64,000 bases of DNA from Burkholderia puraquae (lineage in GTDB: Bacteria > Pseudomonadota > Gammaproteobacteria > Burkholderiales > Burkholderiaceae): contig NZ_NBYX01000001.1 of NCBI RefSeq assembly GCF_002099195.1, positions 39,828-103,827 of the forward strand. Reading direction: 5' to 3'. The notes under the pieces are model-generated. The model was given only the letters and a program-made list of their open reading frames with translations, was not told where the DNA came from and did not search any database. Made by a program: the position numbers and the translations under genes. Shown piece after piece: positions 29,036 to 38,322 of the stretch. Within the stretch, counting starts at the first letter, position 1. Each line of letters opens with the position of its first letter.

Positions 29036-30286
29036 ATGTCCCGGCTCGACTACAAGCTGCTCGGCCCCTGCCTGCTCGCCATCGCGATCGACGCGATGGG
29101 ATTCGGGCTCGTCTATCCGATGATGTCCGCGATCTTCAGTGATCCGCACGCGGGCATCCTGCCGGCCGATGCCGGCGCGCACGCACGTAATTTCTACCTC
29201 GGTCTCGGTTACGGGATCTACCCGTTGTGCATGTTCTTCGGCTCGTCGCTGATGGGCGACCTGTCCGATCGCTACGGTCGCCGCAGGATCCTGCTGCTGT
29301 GCGTGCTCGGCCTCGCGGCCGGCTACGCGATGATGGCGGCCGGCGCATGGCACGCGAGCGTCGCGCTGCTGCTGGCCGGCCGCGGGCTCACCGGGCTGAT
29401 GGCGGGCTGCCAGGGCATCGCGCAGGCGGCCATCACCGACCTGAGCACGCCGGAGAACAAGGCGTACAACATGAGCATCATGTCGCTCGCGTTCAGCGCA
29501 GGCGTGATCGTCGGCCCCGTGCTCGGCGGCGTGACGTCGGACCGCACGATTTCGCCGCTGTTCGACTACGGTACGCCGTTCGTGCTGGTCGCCGCGCTGT
29601 CGCTGATCTGCGCATTCTGGACCTGGGCGTCGTATCGCGATTCGGCCGCGCCGCGCGGCGATTCGCGCATCGATCCGCTGCTGCCGCTGCGGATCATCGG
29701 AGAGGCCGCGCGCCAGCGCAACGTCGCGTTCCTGTCGGCGGTGTTCTTCCTGATGCAGGTTGGCTACGGGCTCTACCTGCAGACCATCATGCTGCTGCTG
29801 CAGGCGAAATTCGGCTACACGAGCGCGCGGCTCGGGCTGTTCAGCGGGGTGATCGGCCTCTGCTTCGTGTTCGGCCTGCTGTTCGTCGTGCGGCTGATGC
29901 TGCGCGTGTGGCGCGTGGTCGACATCGCGAAGACGGGCCTGCTCGTCGCGGGCGCCGGCCAGGTCCTGTCCGCGCTGTTCCCGCATGAGCCGGTGCTATG
30001 GGTGCTCGCGATGGTCGTCGGCTGCTTCGACATGGTCGCGTATACGACGATGTATACGGCGTTCTCCGACGCCGTCAGTGAGGACCGGCAAGGCTGGGCG
30101 CTCGGCGTTGCGGGCTCGGTGATGGCCGTCGCGTGGGTCGTGACGGGCGCACTCACGAACCTGCTGCCGGTGTTCGGCGAGACCGGCCTGCTGTTGATCG
30201 GCGGCGCGGGCTTCCTGCTGAGCTTCGCGATGATGGTCGCGTACGGTCGCACGCAGCCGGGTGCGCGAACGGCCGCGCTGTCGTAG
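29036..30286 (+). CDS. MFS transporter, drug-efflux type
   Basis: A 416-residue MFS protein with 12 predicted helices. The TM2-3 motif is GDLSDRYGRRRIL, and TM5 contains AGVIVGPVLGG, the motif C of drug/proton antiporters. There is a soluble central loop at about residues 200-225. It follows the MHS symporter by 156 bases on the same strand but has its own ribosome-binding region, so a separate transcript is likely. Confidence 0.85.
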   Translation: MSRLDYKLLGPCLLAIAIDAMGFGLVYPMMSAIFSDPHAGILPADAGAHARNFYLGLGYGIYPLCMFFGSSLMGDLSDRYGRRRILLLCVLGLAAGYAMMAAGAWHASVALLLAGRGLTGLMAGCQGIAQAAITDLSTPENKAYNMSIMSLAFSAGVIVGPVLGGVTSDRTISPLFDYGTPFVLVAALSLICAFWTWASYRDSAAPRGDSRIDPLLPLRIIGEAARQRNVAFLSAVFFLMQVGYGLYLQTIMLLLQAKFGYTSARLGLFSGVIGLCFVFGLLFVVRLMLRVWRVVDIAKTGLLVAGAGQVLSALFPHEPVLWVLAMVVGCFDMVAYTTMYTAFSDAVSEDRQGWALGVAGSVMAVAWVVTGALTNLLPVFGETGLLLIGGAGFLLSFAMMVAYGRTQPGARTAALS

Positions 30287-30396
30287 GTAGCTCGCACGCG
30301 CGACGCTGGCCGCGCTGTCGGACACGTTCGGCGACGTGCTGACGACCGAGCAGGTGCTGGCGCTCGGCGTCGCCTGACGGCCGCCGGGCTCGCGCG
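30287..30396 (+). other. Short gap with a possible coding remnant
   Basis: From about 30300 to 30377 the plus strand reads RATLAALSDTFGDVLTTEQV then a few residues and a TGA. It has no start and looks like a scrap of a longer, FAD-oxidase-like N-terminal region. Too short to assign. Confidence 0.2.
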
Positions 30397-32022
30397 TCAG
30401 TCGGCCCAGCCCGGTGCGGCGTACACGATTTCGCCGCGGAAGCACGTCTCGATCACGCGGGTTTGCGCGAACGTTTCGGCCGGGTGCGCGAACGGATTGC
30501 GGTCGAGGATCGCGAAGCTCGCGTCCTTGCCCGCTTCGAGCGAACCCGTGCAGTCGTCGAAGCGCAGCGCATACGCGCTGTTCACCGTATAAGCCTCGAG
30601 CATCGTGAGCAGGTCGAGGCGCTCGTGCGGATTCCACGGCGGGCTGTCGGGCGCGTCGATCAGCAGGTGCGTGACGCCCGTCTGGATGATCTGCATCGGG
30701 TCCATCGTGCTGACCGACCAGTCGGAGCCGGCCGCGAGCATCGCGCCCGCGTTGCGCAGGCTGCGGAACGGATAGTTGCGCGCGGTGCGTTCCGCGCCGA
30801 GCAGATCGCGATAGAGCTGCTGCTGCTCCGCGCGCGCGGCCGTCCACAGTGTCTGCACGCTGGCGATCGCGCCGAGCCGGTTGAAGCGGCTCATGTCGGC
30901 CGGATCGACGAGTTGCAGGTGCGCGAGTTGCGCGCGCCGGTCGCGCATGCCGTTGCGGATCTGGACATATTCGAGCGCGTCGAGCGTCATGCGCACCGCG
31001 CGGTCGGCGAGGGTGTGGAAGTGCAGATCGAAGCCGGCCGTATCGGCGAGCAGGCAGATCTCGTTCAGCGCGTCCTGGCTCCACAGCGCGAGGCCGCAGT
31101 CGTCGGTGCCGGCGTACGGCTCGAGCAGCGCGGCGGTTTTCGATTCGGGTACGCCATCGACGAAGATCTTCACCGTATGCAGGCGCAGGTTGTCGCATTC
31201 GTATTCGCGACGCCATCCGGCGAAGCGCTCGATCTGCTCGCGCGGATCGCGGCGCGGGTTCGCATAGAGGCCCGCGCTCATGTACACCTTCAGCCGGCCC
31301 GCACGTTGCGCGTCGGCATATGCCTTGAGTTCGGCCTCGTCGACGCGCGCATCGAACCAGCCGGTGATGCCGTAACCGTGCGCCATCGCGTGGGCTTTCG
31401 CGAGCGACTTCGGGTAGCCGGCCGGGCTCAGTTGCGGAATGATCGGGCAGACGCGGTAGAACGCCGCTTCGTGCACGACGCCATTCGGCGCGCCGGACCC
31501 ATCGCGCTCGTAAACGCCGCCGGCCGGGTCGGGCGTATCGGCGTGGATGCCGGCTGCTTCGAGGCCCTTCGTGTTGAGGCAGCCGCTGTGCACGTCGAAG
31601 CCGACCACGAGCAATGGCCGGTCGGGCACGATCCGGTCGAGCAGTTCGCGGGTCGGATACGCGCCGAACGCGGCCAGGTTGGCGCCGCCGAGATAGACCC
31701 ACGGCTCGTTCGGCGTCGCATCGGCGCAGGCGCGGATGCGCTGCAGGATCGTGTCGGGATCGTTGATGCCGGACAGGTCGAAGTCACCGAGGATCTGGTG
31801 GCCTTCGAGCGGGTGCACGTGGCCGTCGATGAGGCCCGGCAGCATCAGCCTGCCGGCCAGGTCGACGATGCGCGTCGCGGGGCCGGCCAGTTGGCGGATA
31901 TCGTCGTCGCGGCCGACGGCGACGATCTTGCCGTCTTTGGTGGCGAGCGCCTGCGCGAAGCGGCGCTGCGCGTCGCCCGTGTAAAGCAGGCCGTTCAGAT
32001 AGACGGTATCGGCGTGTTGCAT
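30397..32022 (-). CDS. Amidohydrolase, YtcJ-like
   Basis: A 541-residue member of the amidohydrolase family 3. The HxH metal motif is in LPGLIDGHVHPLEG, the central barrel has the lysine-equivalent segment TVKIFVDGVPESK, further histidines are in LHFHTLADRA and AHLQLVDP, and the catalytic aspartate is in AAGSDWSVS. The C-terminal strand ASFAILDRNPF completes the composite beta-sandwich. Substrate is unknown; the group includes formamide- and N-acyl-hydrolases. It stands alone on the minus strand. Confidence 0.88.
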   Translation of the reverse strand: MQHADTVYLNGLLYTGDAQRRFAQALATKDGKIVAVGRDDDIRQLAGPATRIVDLAGRLMLPGLIDGHVHPLEGHQILGDFDLSGINDPDTILQRIRACADATPNEPWVYLGGANLAAFGAYPTRELLDRIVPDRPLLVVGFDVHSGCLNTKGLEAAGIHADTPDPAGGVYERDGSGAPNGVVHEAAFYRVCPIIPQLSPAGYPKSLAKAHAMAHGYGITGWFDARVDEAELKAYADAQRAGRLKVYMSAGLYANPRRDPREQIERFAGWRREYECDNLRLHTVKIFVDGVPESKTAALLEPYAGTDDCGLALWSQDALNEICLLADTAGFDLHFHTLADRAVRMTLDALEYVQIRNGMRDRRAQLAHLQLVDPADMSRFNRLGAIASVQTLWTAARAEQQQLYRDLLGAERTARNYPFRSLRNAGAMLAAGSDWSVSTMDPMQIIQTGVTHLLIDAPDSPPWNPHERLDLLTMLEAYTVNSAYALRFDDCTGSLEAGKDASFAILDRNPFAHPAETFAQTRVIETCFRGEIVYAAPGWAD

Positions 32023-32439
32023 GTGTCTCCTCCGGATGGGGGCGGATCGATGGGTGCACGTGTCCGGCGGGCGGGCCGTGCGGCTCGTCCGGTCGCGTGA
32101 ACCCGGTCGGGTTGGAATGGGATGTGGGGCGGCTAGGTGCCGGTGCTGCGCGGCAGGCGCGGCAGTGCGTCGTGGTGAAGGCCGGCCGCCGCCGGCGCGT
32201 CATGCCGATCTTGCCGCCGGGTCTGAATCGGCAGATCGGCGAGCGACGCGCGCGCGGCCGTGCGGGCCGGCGTCCATCCGGTAGTCGGCATTCGGTGTCT
32301 CCGTGATATCCGACGCGTTCCTGTCGTCGGGTGAGTCAGATACTAGGAGCGGGGCGGCAGGCTGTCTGTCATCGTTTTGAGGACAACGCGTGACAAAGGC
32401 GGCGGGGGGAAGGGGATTGCAGCGATGTGGAGGCGTCGT
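32023..32439. other. Intergenic region before the amidohydrolase
   Basis: 417 bases with no convincing gene. The side near 32023 should contain the amidohydrolase promoter; GGAGGAGACACA just before its start is the ribosome-binding site. I see no strong hairpin or palindrome. Confidence 0.4.
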
Positions 32440-33255
32440 CTAGTGACCGCGGTCCTCCGGCGCTTCCTCTTCGGTCACGCACCACGCGAACAATCCGGCC
32501 CGGTTCGTCACGCCGAGTTTCGCGAGCGCTCGCCCGAGATAGGTGCGCACGCTGCTCGGCTTGAGCGTGAGCGTGTCGGCGATCTGCGGGACGGGCTGGC
32601 CTTGCAGCACCGCGCGGCACACGAGCCGTTCTCGCTGCGACAGCGCCGTGCCGCTGGCCGACAGGCGCCGTTCGAATCGCTGCAGCAGCGCGCCGTCGTC
32701 CGAGCGCGGCGTCAGGCGTGCGAGCCGCGCATGCTGGATCAGGAGCGGCAGCACGAAATCGCCGAGCTGCCGCAGCAGCGCCAGTTCGGCCAGCGTATAG
32801 GACGGCTGGCCGCGCCGGCGGAACAGCGAGAACGCATAGACATAGTCGCGTTCGCTGCCGAGCAGCGTGCAGTCTTCGCCGAGTTCGCCGAGCGCGAATT
32901 GGCGACCGTATTCGGTCGCCGTGTCGATGTCCTCGTTGCACGAGAACACGAGCTGCGAATCCGTGGCGCGCTCGATATGCGGGAGCAGCGTGTCGGTGCG
33001 CCAGTCGCCCTGTGTATACAGATCGAGCGCGTGGCGTGTGCCGTCGGGATCGTCGCCGCCGGCGAAGAACAGCACGTCGACGCTGTCGACCGACTGCGAC
33101 GGCGCATCGCGACGGTAGCGCGTCGCGACGCTGTAATGGGACTGGGGATCGACGGTTTCGCGCAGCCAGGCCCAAAGCCGGGCGGGAAACTGCGGACTGC
33201 CGAGGCTGGCGACCAGGTCGCCGGCATTGCTGAGGGAAATATGGGCGGGGCTCAT
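32440..33255 (-). CDS. LuxR-type helix-turn-helix regulator
   Basis: A 271-residue regulator with the LuxR DNA-binding domain at the C-terminus (ALSQRERLVCRAVLQGQPVP followed by PSSVRTYLGRALAKLGVTNR). The N-terminal 190 residues show no recognised receiver or autoinducer domain; they resemble a GAF-like sensor in length and helix pattern. Start ATG 33255 is preferred over upstream starts because the extra residues would be low-complexity. No clear operon partner. Confidence 0.8.
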   Translation of the reverse strand: MSPAHISLSNAGDLVASLGSPQFPARLWAWLRETVDPQSHYSVATRYRRDAPSQSVDSVDVLFFAGGDDPDGTRHALDLYTQGDWRTDTLLPHIERATDSQLVFSCNEDIDTATEYGRQFALGELGEDCTLLGSERDYVYAFSLFRRRGQPSYTLAELALLRQLGDFVLPLLIQHARLARLTPRSDDGALLQRFERRLSASGTALSQRERLVCRAVLQGQPVPQIADTLTLKPSSVRTYLGRALAKLGVTNRAGLFAWCVTEEEAPEDRGH

Positions 33256-33474
33256 CGTTGACACCGTCTTCGCAAACGGCCGCCCATGCCGGCCGTGCTT
33301 CGCATGCGACGGCATGGGCGGCGCGGCGGCCGGCGGTGCGGTCATGCGGGACGGAGGCCGGCGCGGCGGCGAAGCTCGATTGTAGGGGACTTCGCCGGCG
33401 CGAGGCATTCGCGCTTGCCCGGCGGGCAGCCGATCGTCCGTCGACGCGCGGCGCGCATCGATGGGCCCCGCGTG

Positions 33475-33951
33475 TCAGAACATCGTGTTCGCGTTCGCGG
33501 ACGTTTCGGGTACCGGCTGGATCACGTCCCAGTGTTCGACGATCCTGCCGTCCTTCACGCGGAAGATGTCGACGACGGCTTCGCCGCGGTCGCCCGGACG
33601 TTCGGTCGCATGCACATGCAGGTAGACGAGGTCGCCGTCGGTTGCGCTGCGCACGATGCGTGCGCGCGATGCCGGGTTCTTCTGGAAGGCGCCGACGAAG
33701 TACGACACGAACGGCTTCTTGCCGTCCGGCACGTGCGGGTTGTGCTGCTTGTAGTCGTCCGAGACGACGGCGGCGGCCTCGACGGCTTCGTGCTGGTTGA
33801 AGAAGCGGTCGTAGAACGTCAGCACGAGCTGGCGGTTGGCTTCCTCGGCGGCCAGGTTGCGCGCGGCCGGGCCGGCAGCCAGCGCGGCCGTCGACGCGGC
33901 CAGCAGGACGAGCGCGGCAACGGCGCGAACGGGGGAGCGGAGCGATGACAT
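33475..33951 (-). CDS. Secreted NTF2-like (SnoaL-type) protein
   Basis: A 158-residue protein with a Sec signal peptide ending at ALAA (near residue 26). The mature part has the cone-shaped NTF2/SnoaL pattern: LVLTFYDRFFNQHEAVEAAA at the start and the strands VVDIFRVKDGRIVEHWDVIQ at the end. These proteins include isomerases and small-molecule binders; no catalytic set is assured here. It is divergent from an HxlR regulator, which may control it. Confidence 0.85.
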   Translation of the reverse strand: MSSLRSPVRAVAALVLLAASTAALAAGPAARNLAAEEANRQLVLTFYDRFFNQHEAVEAAAVVSDDYKQHNPHVPDGKKPFVSYFVGAFQKNPASRARIVRSATDGDLVYLHVHATERPGDRGEAVVDIFRVKDGRIVEHWDVIQPVPETSANANTMF

Positions 33952-34280
33952 GTAGCGGGTTCCTTGTCTGGCGAAGCGTGGGTTGGCGCGCGATACGCGA
34001 CGGCGGATCGCGCCGACCGTGACGAGCGGCGAGCGACGGGGTGTTGCTGCGGGTACACGTCCCTTGCCGATCCGACGGATTCGTTGCGTAGCCCGTATCG
34101 TCAAGATGCGGGCAGGGCGAGGCTGCGCGGCGTTGTCATGCTTCGTTGAACTGGCGAATCCGCGCGGCTGTCGGGCCGATCGAATGGTACAGTTGCCGCG
34201 AACCCGTCACAAGAAGTCAGCGCGGTATGAACTGGTCACACCGCGCTGACCGTGCGTTGCCCGTGAAAGAGAATCCAGCC
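33952..34280. other. NTF2-like/HxlR divergent region
   Basis: 329 bases without a gene. It holds the inverted repeat reported separately at 34216-34250 and GTCACA direct repeats at 34206-34211 and 34235-34240. Promoters were not clearly resolved. Confidence 0.4.
34216..34250. promoter_or_regulatory. 11-bp perfect inverted repeat upstream of HxlR gene
   Basis: GTCAGCGCGGT (34216-34226) and ACCGCGCTGAC (34240-34250) are exact inverses with a 13-base spacer, ending 30 bases before the HxlR start. It could be the autoregulatory operator or an RNA hairpin in the leader. Confidence 0.5.
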
Positions 34281-34667
34281 ATGCCGTTCCCGCCCGCCGA
34301 CGAACCCGTCGAACTCGATCAGCCTTGCCCGATCCGCGATGTGCTCGACCGCATCGGCGACCAGTGGAGCCTGCTCGTGCTCGAAGCGCTGTCCGGCGGG
34401 ACGATGCGTTTCAACGAACTCGGCCGCGCGATCGGCGATGTATCGAACCAGATGCTGTCGCGCACGCTCAAGCGGCTCGAGCAGGACGGCTTCGTCAGTC
34501 GTACGCTGTTCGCCGAGGTGCCGCCGCGCGTTGAATATGCGCTGACCGACCTCGGGCGTTCGTTTCTCACGCCGATGCAGGCGATGATCCGGTGGGCCGA
34601 CGAACATCATCGCGCGATCTGCGCCGCGCGACGTCGTGCACGGGAGCTGGAGGGCGGCGGGCGTTGA
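34281..34667 (+). CDS. HxlR-family regulator
   Basis: A 128-residue winged-helix protein. The signature is CPIRDVLDRIGDQWSLLVLE with the conserved early cysteine (Cys16) and tryptophan, followed by MRFNELGRAIGDVSNQMLSR and the wing RVEYALTDLG. Members respond to aldehydes, quinones or disulfide stress, often through that cysteine. ATG 34281 gives the normal family length; the frame is open upstream to 34146. Confidence 0.88.
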   Translation: MPFPPADEPVELDQPCPIRDVLDRIGDQWSLLVLEALSGGTMRFNELGRAIGDVSNQMLSRTLKRLEQDGFVSRTLFAEVPPRVEYALTDLGRSFLTPMQAMIRWADEHHRAICAARRRARELEGGGR

Positions 34668-35160
34668 GCGGGGCGCACGCACCGTCCTGCAGATGGGTGT
34701 TGTGCCGCGGGTCGAGTGCGATGCGACGAGACTCGGCATGGCTGCATGAGGACCGCCATTTCATGATTTCGTTATCCGAATGATCTCGTCGGGGTGGGGC
34801 GAGAGCGCCGATGCTGAGATGTGTTCCATTCGTCCGGAATGCGGTAATGCGTTGGCGGTGCTCCGCTTACAAGGGCACGCGCCGGGGCGACCGAAACCGC
34901 GGAATTCCGCGGCATGGTGAACGACAGGTGCGGCAGGATCCGTTCGAATCGGGAGGGTGCGCCGTAGATCGGCGAGCAAGTCGATGGTCGAGGTTGCGTG
35001 ACCGGACGCCGTGGCGCCGGTTTGGGTGCCGGCCTTGCATCGGGGTGGGGAAGGATGCGCAGGGGGGGGCGAGGCATCACGTTGCCGGAGCCGAACGGCG
35101 CGGGTTTGCTCGCGCCGCGCGGTTCCGGGCCCGCCATCGGGCGGGGCGCCGGACGGTTGC
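34668..35160. other. Intergenic region, 493 bases
   Basis: Only low-complexity GC-rich frames on both strands; none has family features or a credible start. I see no terminator or RNA gene that I can support. Confidence 0.4.
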
Positions 35161-35532
35161 CTAGCGCCACGTACCGTCGACGTAGATCCACACCTGTCCC
35201 TGGCGTCGCCAGTAGCCGGGTACCCACCGACGCCCGGGGCGCCGTGCGACCCAGCGCCCGGACACCCATATGTAGCGGCCACGCTGCCAGCGCCAGTAAC
35301 CATCCGTCCATATATAGCCGTGCGGCCGTGGCGGCGGCGGACGGCGGTCGTGCCGGGCTGCCGGCGGGGCGAAGCCCGGGCGATCCGCATAGGGCGGCCC
35401 GCCGGGCGCGCGGTTCGGGCCGGACGGCCGGTACACGGGCGGCGCGGGCTGGGCCGAGGCGGCACGGAGCCAGCCGGTGCCGACGAAGGCGGCGGTCAGT
35501 CCGATGGCGCGCAACAACGAGCGTCGATTCAT
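35161..35532 (-). CDS. YXWGXW-repeat exported protein
   Basis: A 123-residue protein with a twin-arginine-like leader (MNRRSLLRAIGLTAAFVGTG, cleavage near AASAQ). A Pro/Arg-rich linker is followed by four Trp/Tyr repeats of the type GYW.W..GRYIWV.GRW, ending GTWR. This matches the YXWGXW repeat family of small cell-envelope proteins of unknown function, common in Burkholderia. The glycine of the motif is often replaced here. Confidence 0.8.
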   Translation of the reverse strand: MNRRSLLRAIGLTAAFVGTGWLRAASAQPAPPVYRPSGPNRAPGGPPYADRPGFAPPAARHDRRPPPPRPHGYIWTDGYWRWQRGRYIWVSGRWVARRPGRRWVPGYWRRQGQVWIYVDGTWR

Positions 35533-36146
35533 GGCGTGTCCTATTCTCTATTCAAGGCCGCCTTACATTAGCCTGCCAGTCCGCCGGCCGGGTTACGCGC
35601 GCGGTTAAGGCTGTTACCGTGTGTCACGGCAGGCGGGCGAGCCGCCGGCAGGGCGAGGCCGGCCTTTCCGTTGCTTCGGCTGGCCGGGGGCGTTGCCCGC
35701 TGTACGAACGTCGCGCCCTGTTCCTGTTTACTGGCCGACGGATGCGCTTTGGGTGCTCGAAGCCTGAAATCCGACACCGATTTAGGTAAAATTTGCCGAT
35801 TTCGGGGTGCTGCTCCGGATCCGTTTGTTGTTTCTATGCAACCGTCAAGACGATGACATGAAAGAATGGTGCGATGAAAGCCTTCAAAAAGCTACCGTCA
35901 AGAAGCCAAAAACAAACGTCAAAACAAATACTTATAACGCGGCCCCATTTCTATTATTTCTAGTTCTGGAAAAGCTTATTTCTTTATTTGCGGATCGCTC
36001 CCCTAGGGTACACCCCTAAACTCACGGTTCCCAAACGGGCAACTATCCGGGCGCTGCCAGCAAGATCGATGGCGCTTCCGGGCGGTTGCAGACCGTTTAT
36101 GAACAAGGTCGCGAGACCTGCCTCTTTTTAGAAGGGAGCTCCACGA
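35533..36146 (+). promoter_or_regulatory. Long AT-rich upstream region of the major porin
   Basis: 614 bases with no supported gene. From 35860 to 36000 the base composition drops sharply (runs such as AAAAACAAACGTCAAAACAA and TTTCTATTATTTCTAGTTC), as expected for a strong UP-element-like promoter area. A GC-normal stretch of about 130 bases then forms the likely leader, ending in ribosome-binding site GAAGGGAG (36131-36138). The exact promoter is not resolved. Confidence 0.45.
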
Positions 36147-37238
36147 ATGAACAAGACTCTGATCGTTGCAGCAGCTGCAGCATCGTTTGCTACCGTCGCT
36201 CACGCGCAAAGCAGCGTCACGCTGTACGGCGTGCTGGACGCAGGCATCACCTACCAAAGCAACGTCGGCGGCAAGTCGCTGTGGTCGATGGGCTCGGGCG
36301 TTGACCAAAGCCGTTTCGGCCTGCGTGGTTCGGAAGACCTCGGTGGCGGCCTGAAGGCAATCTTCACGTTGGAAAGCGGTTTCAACATCGGTAACGGCAA
36401 GCTGGGCAACAACGGCGGCATGTTCAACCGCCAGGCTTTCGTTGGCCTGTCGAGCCAGTACGGCACGGTTACGCTGGGTAAGCAATACGACGCAACGCAA
36501 GACTACCTGGCGCCGCTGACGGCAACGGGCTCGTGGGGCGGCACGTACTTCGCGCACCCGATCAACAACGATCGTCTGAGCACGAACGGCGACGTCGCGC
36601 TGAACAACTCGATCAAGTACACGAGCGCTAACTACGCTGGCCTGCAATTCGGCGGCACGTACTCGTTCTCGAACAACCAGAACTTCGGCAACAACCGTGC
36701 ATACAGCGCGGGCGCTGCATACCAGTTCCAAGGCCTGAAGCTGGCAGCTGCGTACTCGCAAGCGAACCTGGGTGACGGTACGAACGGCAACGGCGCAACG
36801 TCGACGGCAATCACGAACCAAGGCCGCGTCCGTACGTACGGTGCTGCTGCTGGTTACGCATTCGGCCCGGCACAAGTCGGCGCTGCATGGACGCAATCGC
36901 GTATCGACAACCAAGCTGCTGGCGCTCCGACGCTGCGCGCTGACAACTACGAAGTCAACGCAAAGTACAACCTGACGCCGGCTCTCGGCCTGGGCGCAGC
37001 TTACACGTACACGAACGCGAAGGTTAGCGGTGGCAGCTCGCACTGGAACCAGTTCGGCGTCCAAGCTGACTACGCTCTGTCGAAGCGCACCGATGTCTAC
37101 GCACAAGCTGTGTACCAGCGTGGCGCGAAGGGCAACAACATCGTTGGCACGGGCATCTACAACGGCGACAACTCGACGGCTTCGAGCTCGTCGATCAACC
37201 AAACCGCAGCAACGGTTGGCCTGCGTCACCGCTTCTAA
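36147..37238 (+). CDS. Major outer-membrane porin, OmpC-type
   Basis: A 363-residue beta-barrel porin. The signal peptide is MNKTLIVAAAAASFATVAHA; the mature start QSSVTLYGVLDAGITY and the glycine-rich strand GSRFGLRGSEDLGGGLKAIF-like region are classic for Burkholderia 16-strand porins. The C-terminal residue is Phe (LRHRF), needed for BAM-mediated insertion. Codon choice (frequent GCA, GCT, CGT, AAC) is unlike neighbouring genes and indicates high expression. It is monocistronic with a strong terminator. Confidence 0.95.
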   Translation: MNKTLIVAAAAASFATVAHAQSSVTLYGVLDAGITYQSNVGGKSLWSMGSGVDQSRFGLRGSEDLGGGLKAIFTLESGFNIGNGKLGNNGGMFNRQAFVGLSSQYGTVTLGKQYDATQDYLAPLTATGSWGGTYFAHPINNDRLSTNGDVALNNSIKYTSANYAGLQFGGTYSFSNNQNFGNNRAYSAGAAYQFQGLKLAAAYSQANLGDGTNGNGATSTAITNQGRVRTYGAAAGYAFGPAQVGAAWTQSRIDNQAAGAPTLRADNYEVNAKYNLTPALGLGAAYTYTNAKVSGGSSHWNQFGVQADYALSKRTDVYAQAVYQRGAKGNNIVGTGIYNGDNSTASSSSINQTAATVGLRHRF

Positions 37239-37272
37239 GCGTGACGGCGGGGTAACCCGCTTCGCAGCATCG

Positions 37273-37301
37273 AAAAAGGCGCCTTCGGGCGCCTTTTTTT
37301 T
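37273..37301 (+). terminator. Rho-independent terminator of the porin gene
   Basis: GGCGCC-TTCG-GGCGCC (37278-37293) is flanked by five A residues and followed by eight T residues, 35 bases after the stop. Confidence 0.9.
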
Positions 37302-37343
37302 GCCTGCGAAATGTGATGTCGGCGATTGACGTCGTCTGGATGC

Positions 37344-37370
37344 AAAAAAGCGAGGCCTGTGCCTCGCTTT
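37344..37370 (-). terminator. Terminator of rnk
   Basis: On the minus strand AAAGCGAGGC pairs with GCCTCGCTTT around a four-base loop (37347-37370), followed by further T residues. It lies 42 bases beyond the rnk stop. Confidence 0.8.
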
Positions 37371-37411
37371 ATTCGTTGTGCGCCGTTGGCACGGTGCCGC
37401 CGGCCGGTGGC

Positions 37412-37810
37412 TCAGCGCGTGTATTCGCCGTTGGCTTCCGGCTGGAACACGATTGCGGCAACCTTCATCAGTTTCTCGGCGCCGCTCGGCTGCATCACCT
37501 TGACCATCTGGCCGCGCTGGGTGCCCAGCAGTGCCATGCCGACGGGCGAGAAGACGTTCAGGCGGCCGAGCTCGAGATTGGCGGCATCCGGATAAACAAT
37601 CGTCCAGGTGGCTTGTTCCTGGGTCGCTTCGTCGAGCAGTGTGATCTGCGAGTTCATCGTGACGACGTTCGCCTTGATGGCATCGGGCTGGACGATGTCG
37701 GCGCGCTCGAGCAGCGTATCGAGCATCGTCTGGAAGCGCGGGTTGTGTTCGGCGTGTTTCTCGAGGCGAGCAACGTCGAGTTCGGTCAACTGGTAAAGGC
37801 GTGGTTTCAT
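37412..37810 (-). CDS. rnk: Rnk, nucleoside diphosphate kinase regulator (GreA/B-like)
   Basis: A 132-residue protein with a short N-terminal helical hairpin (LYQLTELDVARLEKHAEHNP) and a C-terminal FKBP-like GreA/GreB domain (TWTIVYPDAANLELGRLNVF then SPVGMALLGTQRG). Rnk binds RNA polymerase near the secondary channel without the cleavage acidic tip. It has its own terminator and a long upstream region shared with the divergent DUF4148 gene. Confidence 0.92.
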   Translation of the reverse strand: MKPRLYQLTELDVARLEKHAEHNPRFQTMLDTLLERADIVQPDAIKANVVTMNSQITLLDEATQEQATWTIVYPDAANLELGRLNVFSPVGMALLGTQRGQMVKVMQPSGAEKLMKVAAIVFQPEANGEYTR

Positions 37811-38322
37811 GGCAGTTCTCCAAATGATCGGCAGGGGCAGGCAGGGCGTGCCTATGAGGATCGCCCGGAGCCTGTCTGACCAGGCTCCGGGAGGAGACCG
37901 AACGGTCAGATCAGGCGCCGGGCAGGGGCGAGCGGCGCCTGGGCCGTGCGTCGAGCGAGGGGATGCGCCGGATGACCGGCGCGCGCGCGCACGCCGGCCG
38001 GGCCGGACGGCGAAACCGAAAGGGGCGTGAGCGCGTACATGGTGGATGGAAGATCGACTGATGAATAAAACCTTACGATTCTACAACACAACCATCGCGA
38101 TATGTGATTTGACTGTCGGCATTTCGTCAGCGATTGTTGTGTGATTGAAGTAAGTTGCAACGATATCGTCCCGGAAGTGCCGGCGATTTTTGTCAAAATC
38201 GCAACGCTGTATGTTCAAACTAAGGGTTTCCCCTTGGAGTGACGAGAACTACACTGGATTCAATCGCTTCAGACAGTCCTGCCGAGGCGACGCCATAAGA
38301 GAACATATTCCGGAGGTAAATC
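37811..38322. other. rnk/DUF4148 divergent region, 512 bases
   Basis: No gene seen. The part at 38060-38220 is AT-rich and should contain both promoters; a purine-rich CGGAGG (38310-38315) is the ribosome-binding site of the DUF4148 gene. No defined operator found. Confidence 0.4.

Noticed and set aside
35858..36019. Short frame MKEWCDESLQKATVKKPKTN onward in the porin leader
   Set aside because: AT-rich promoter DNA, no family and no clear ribosome-binding site.
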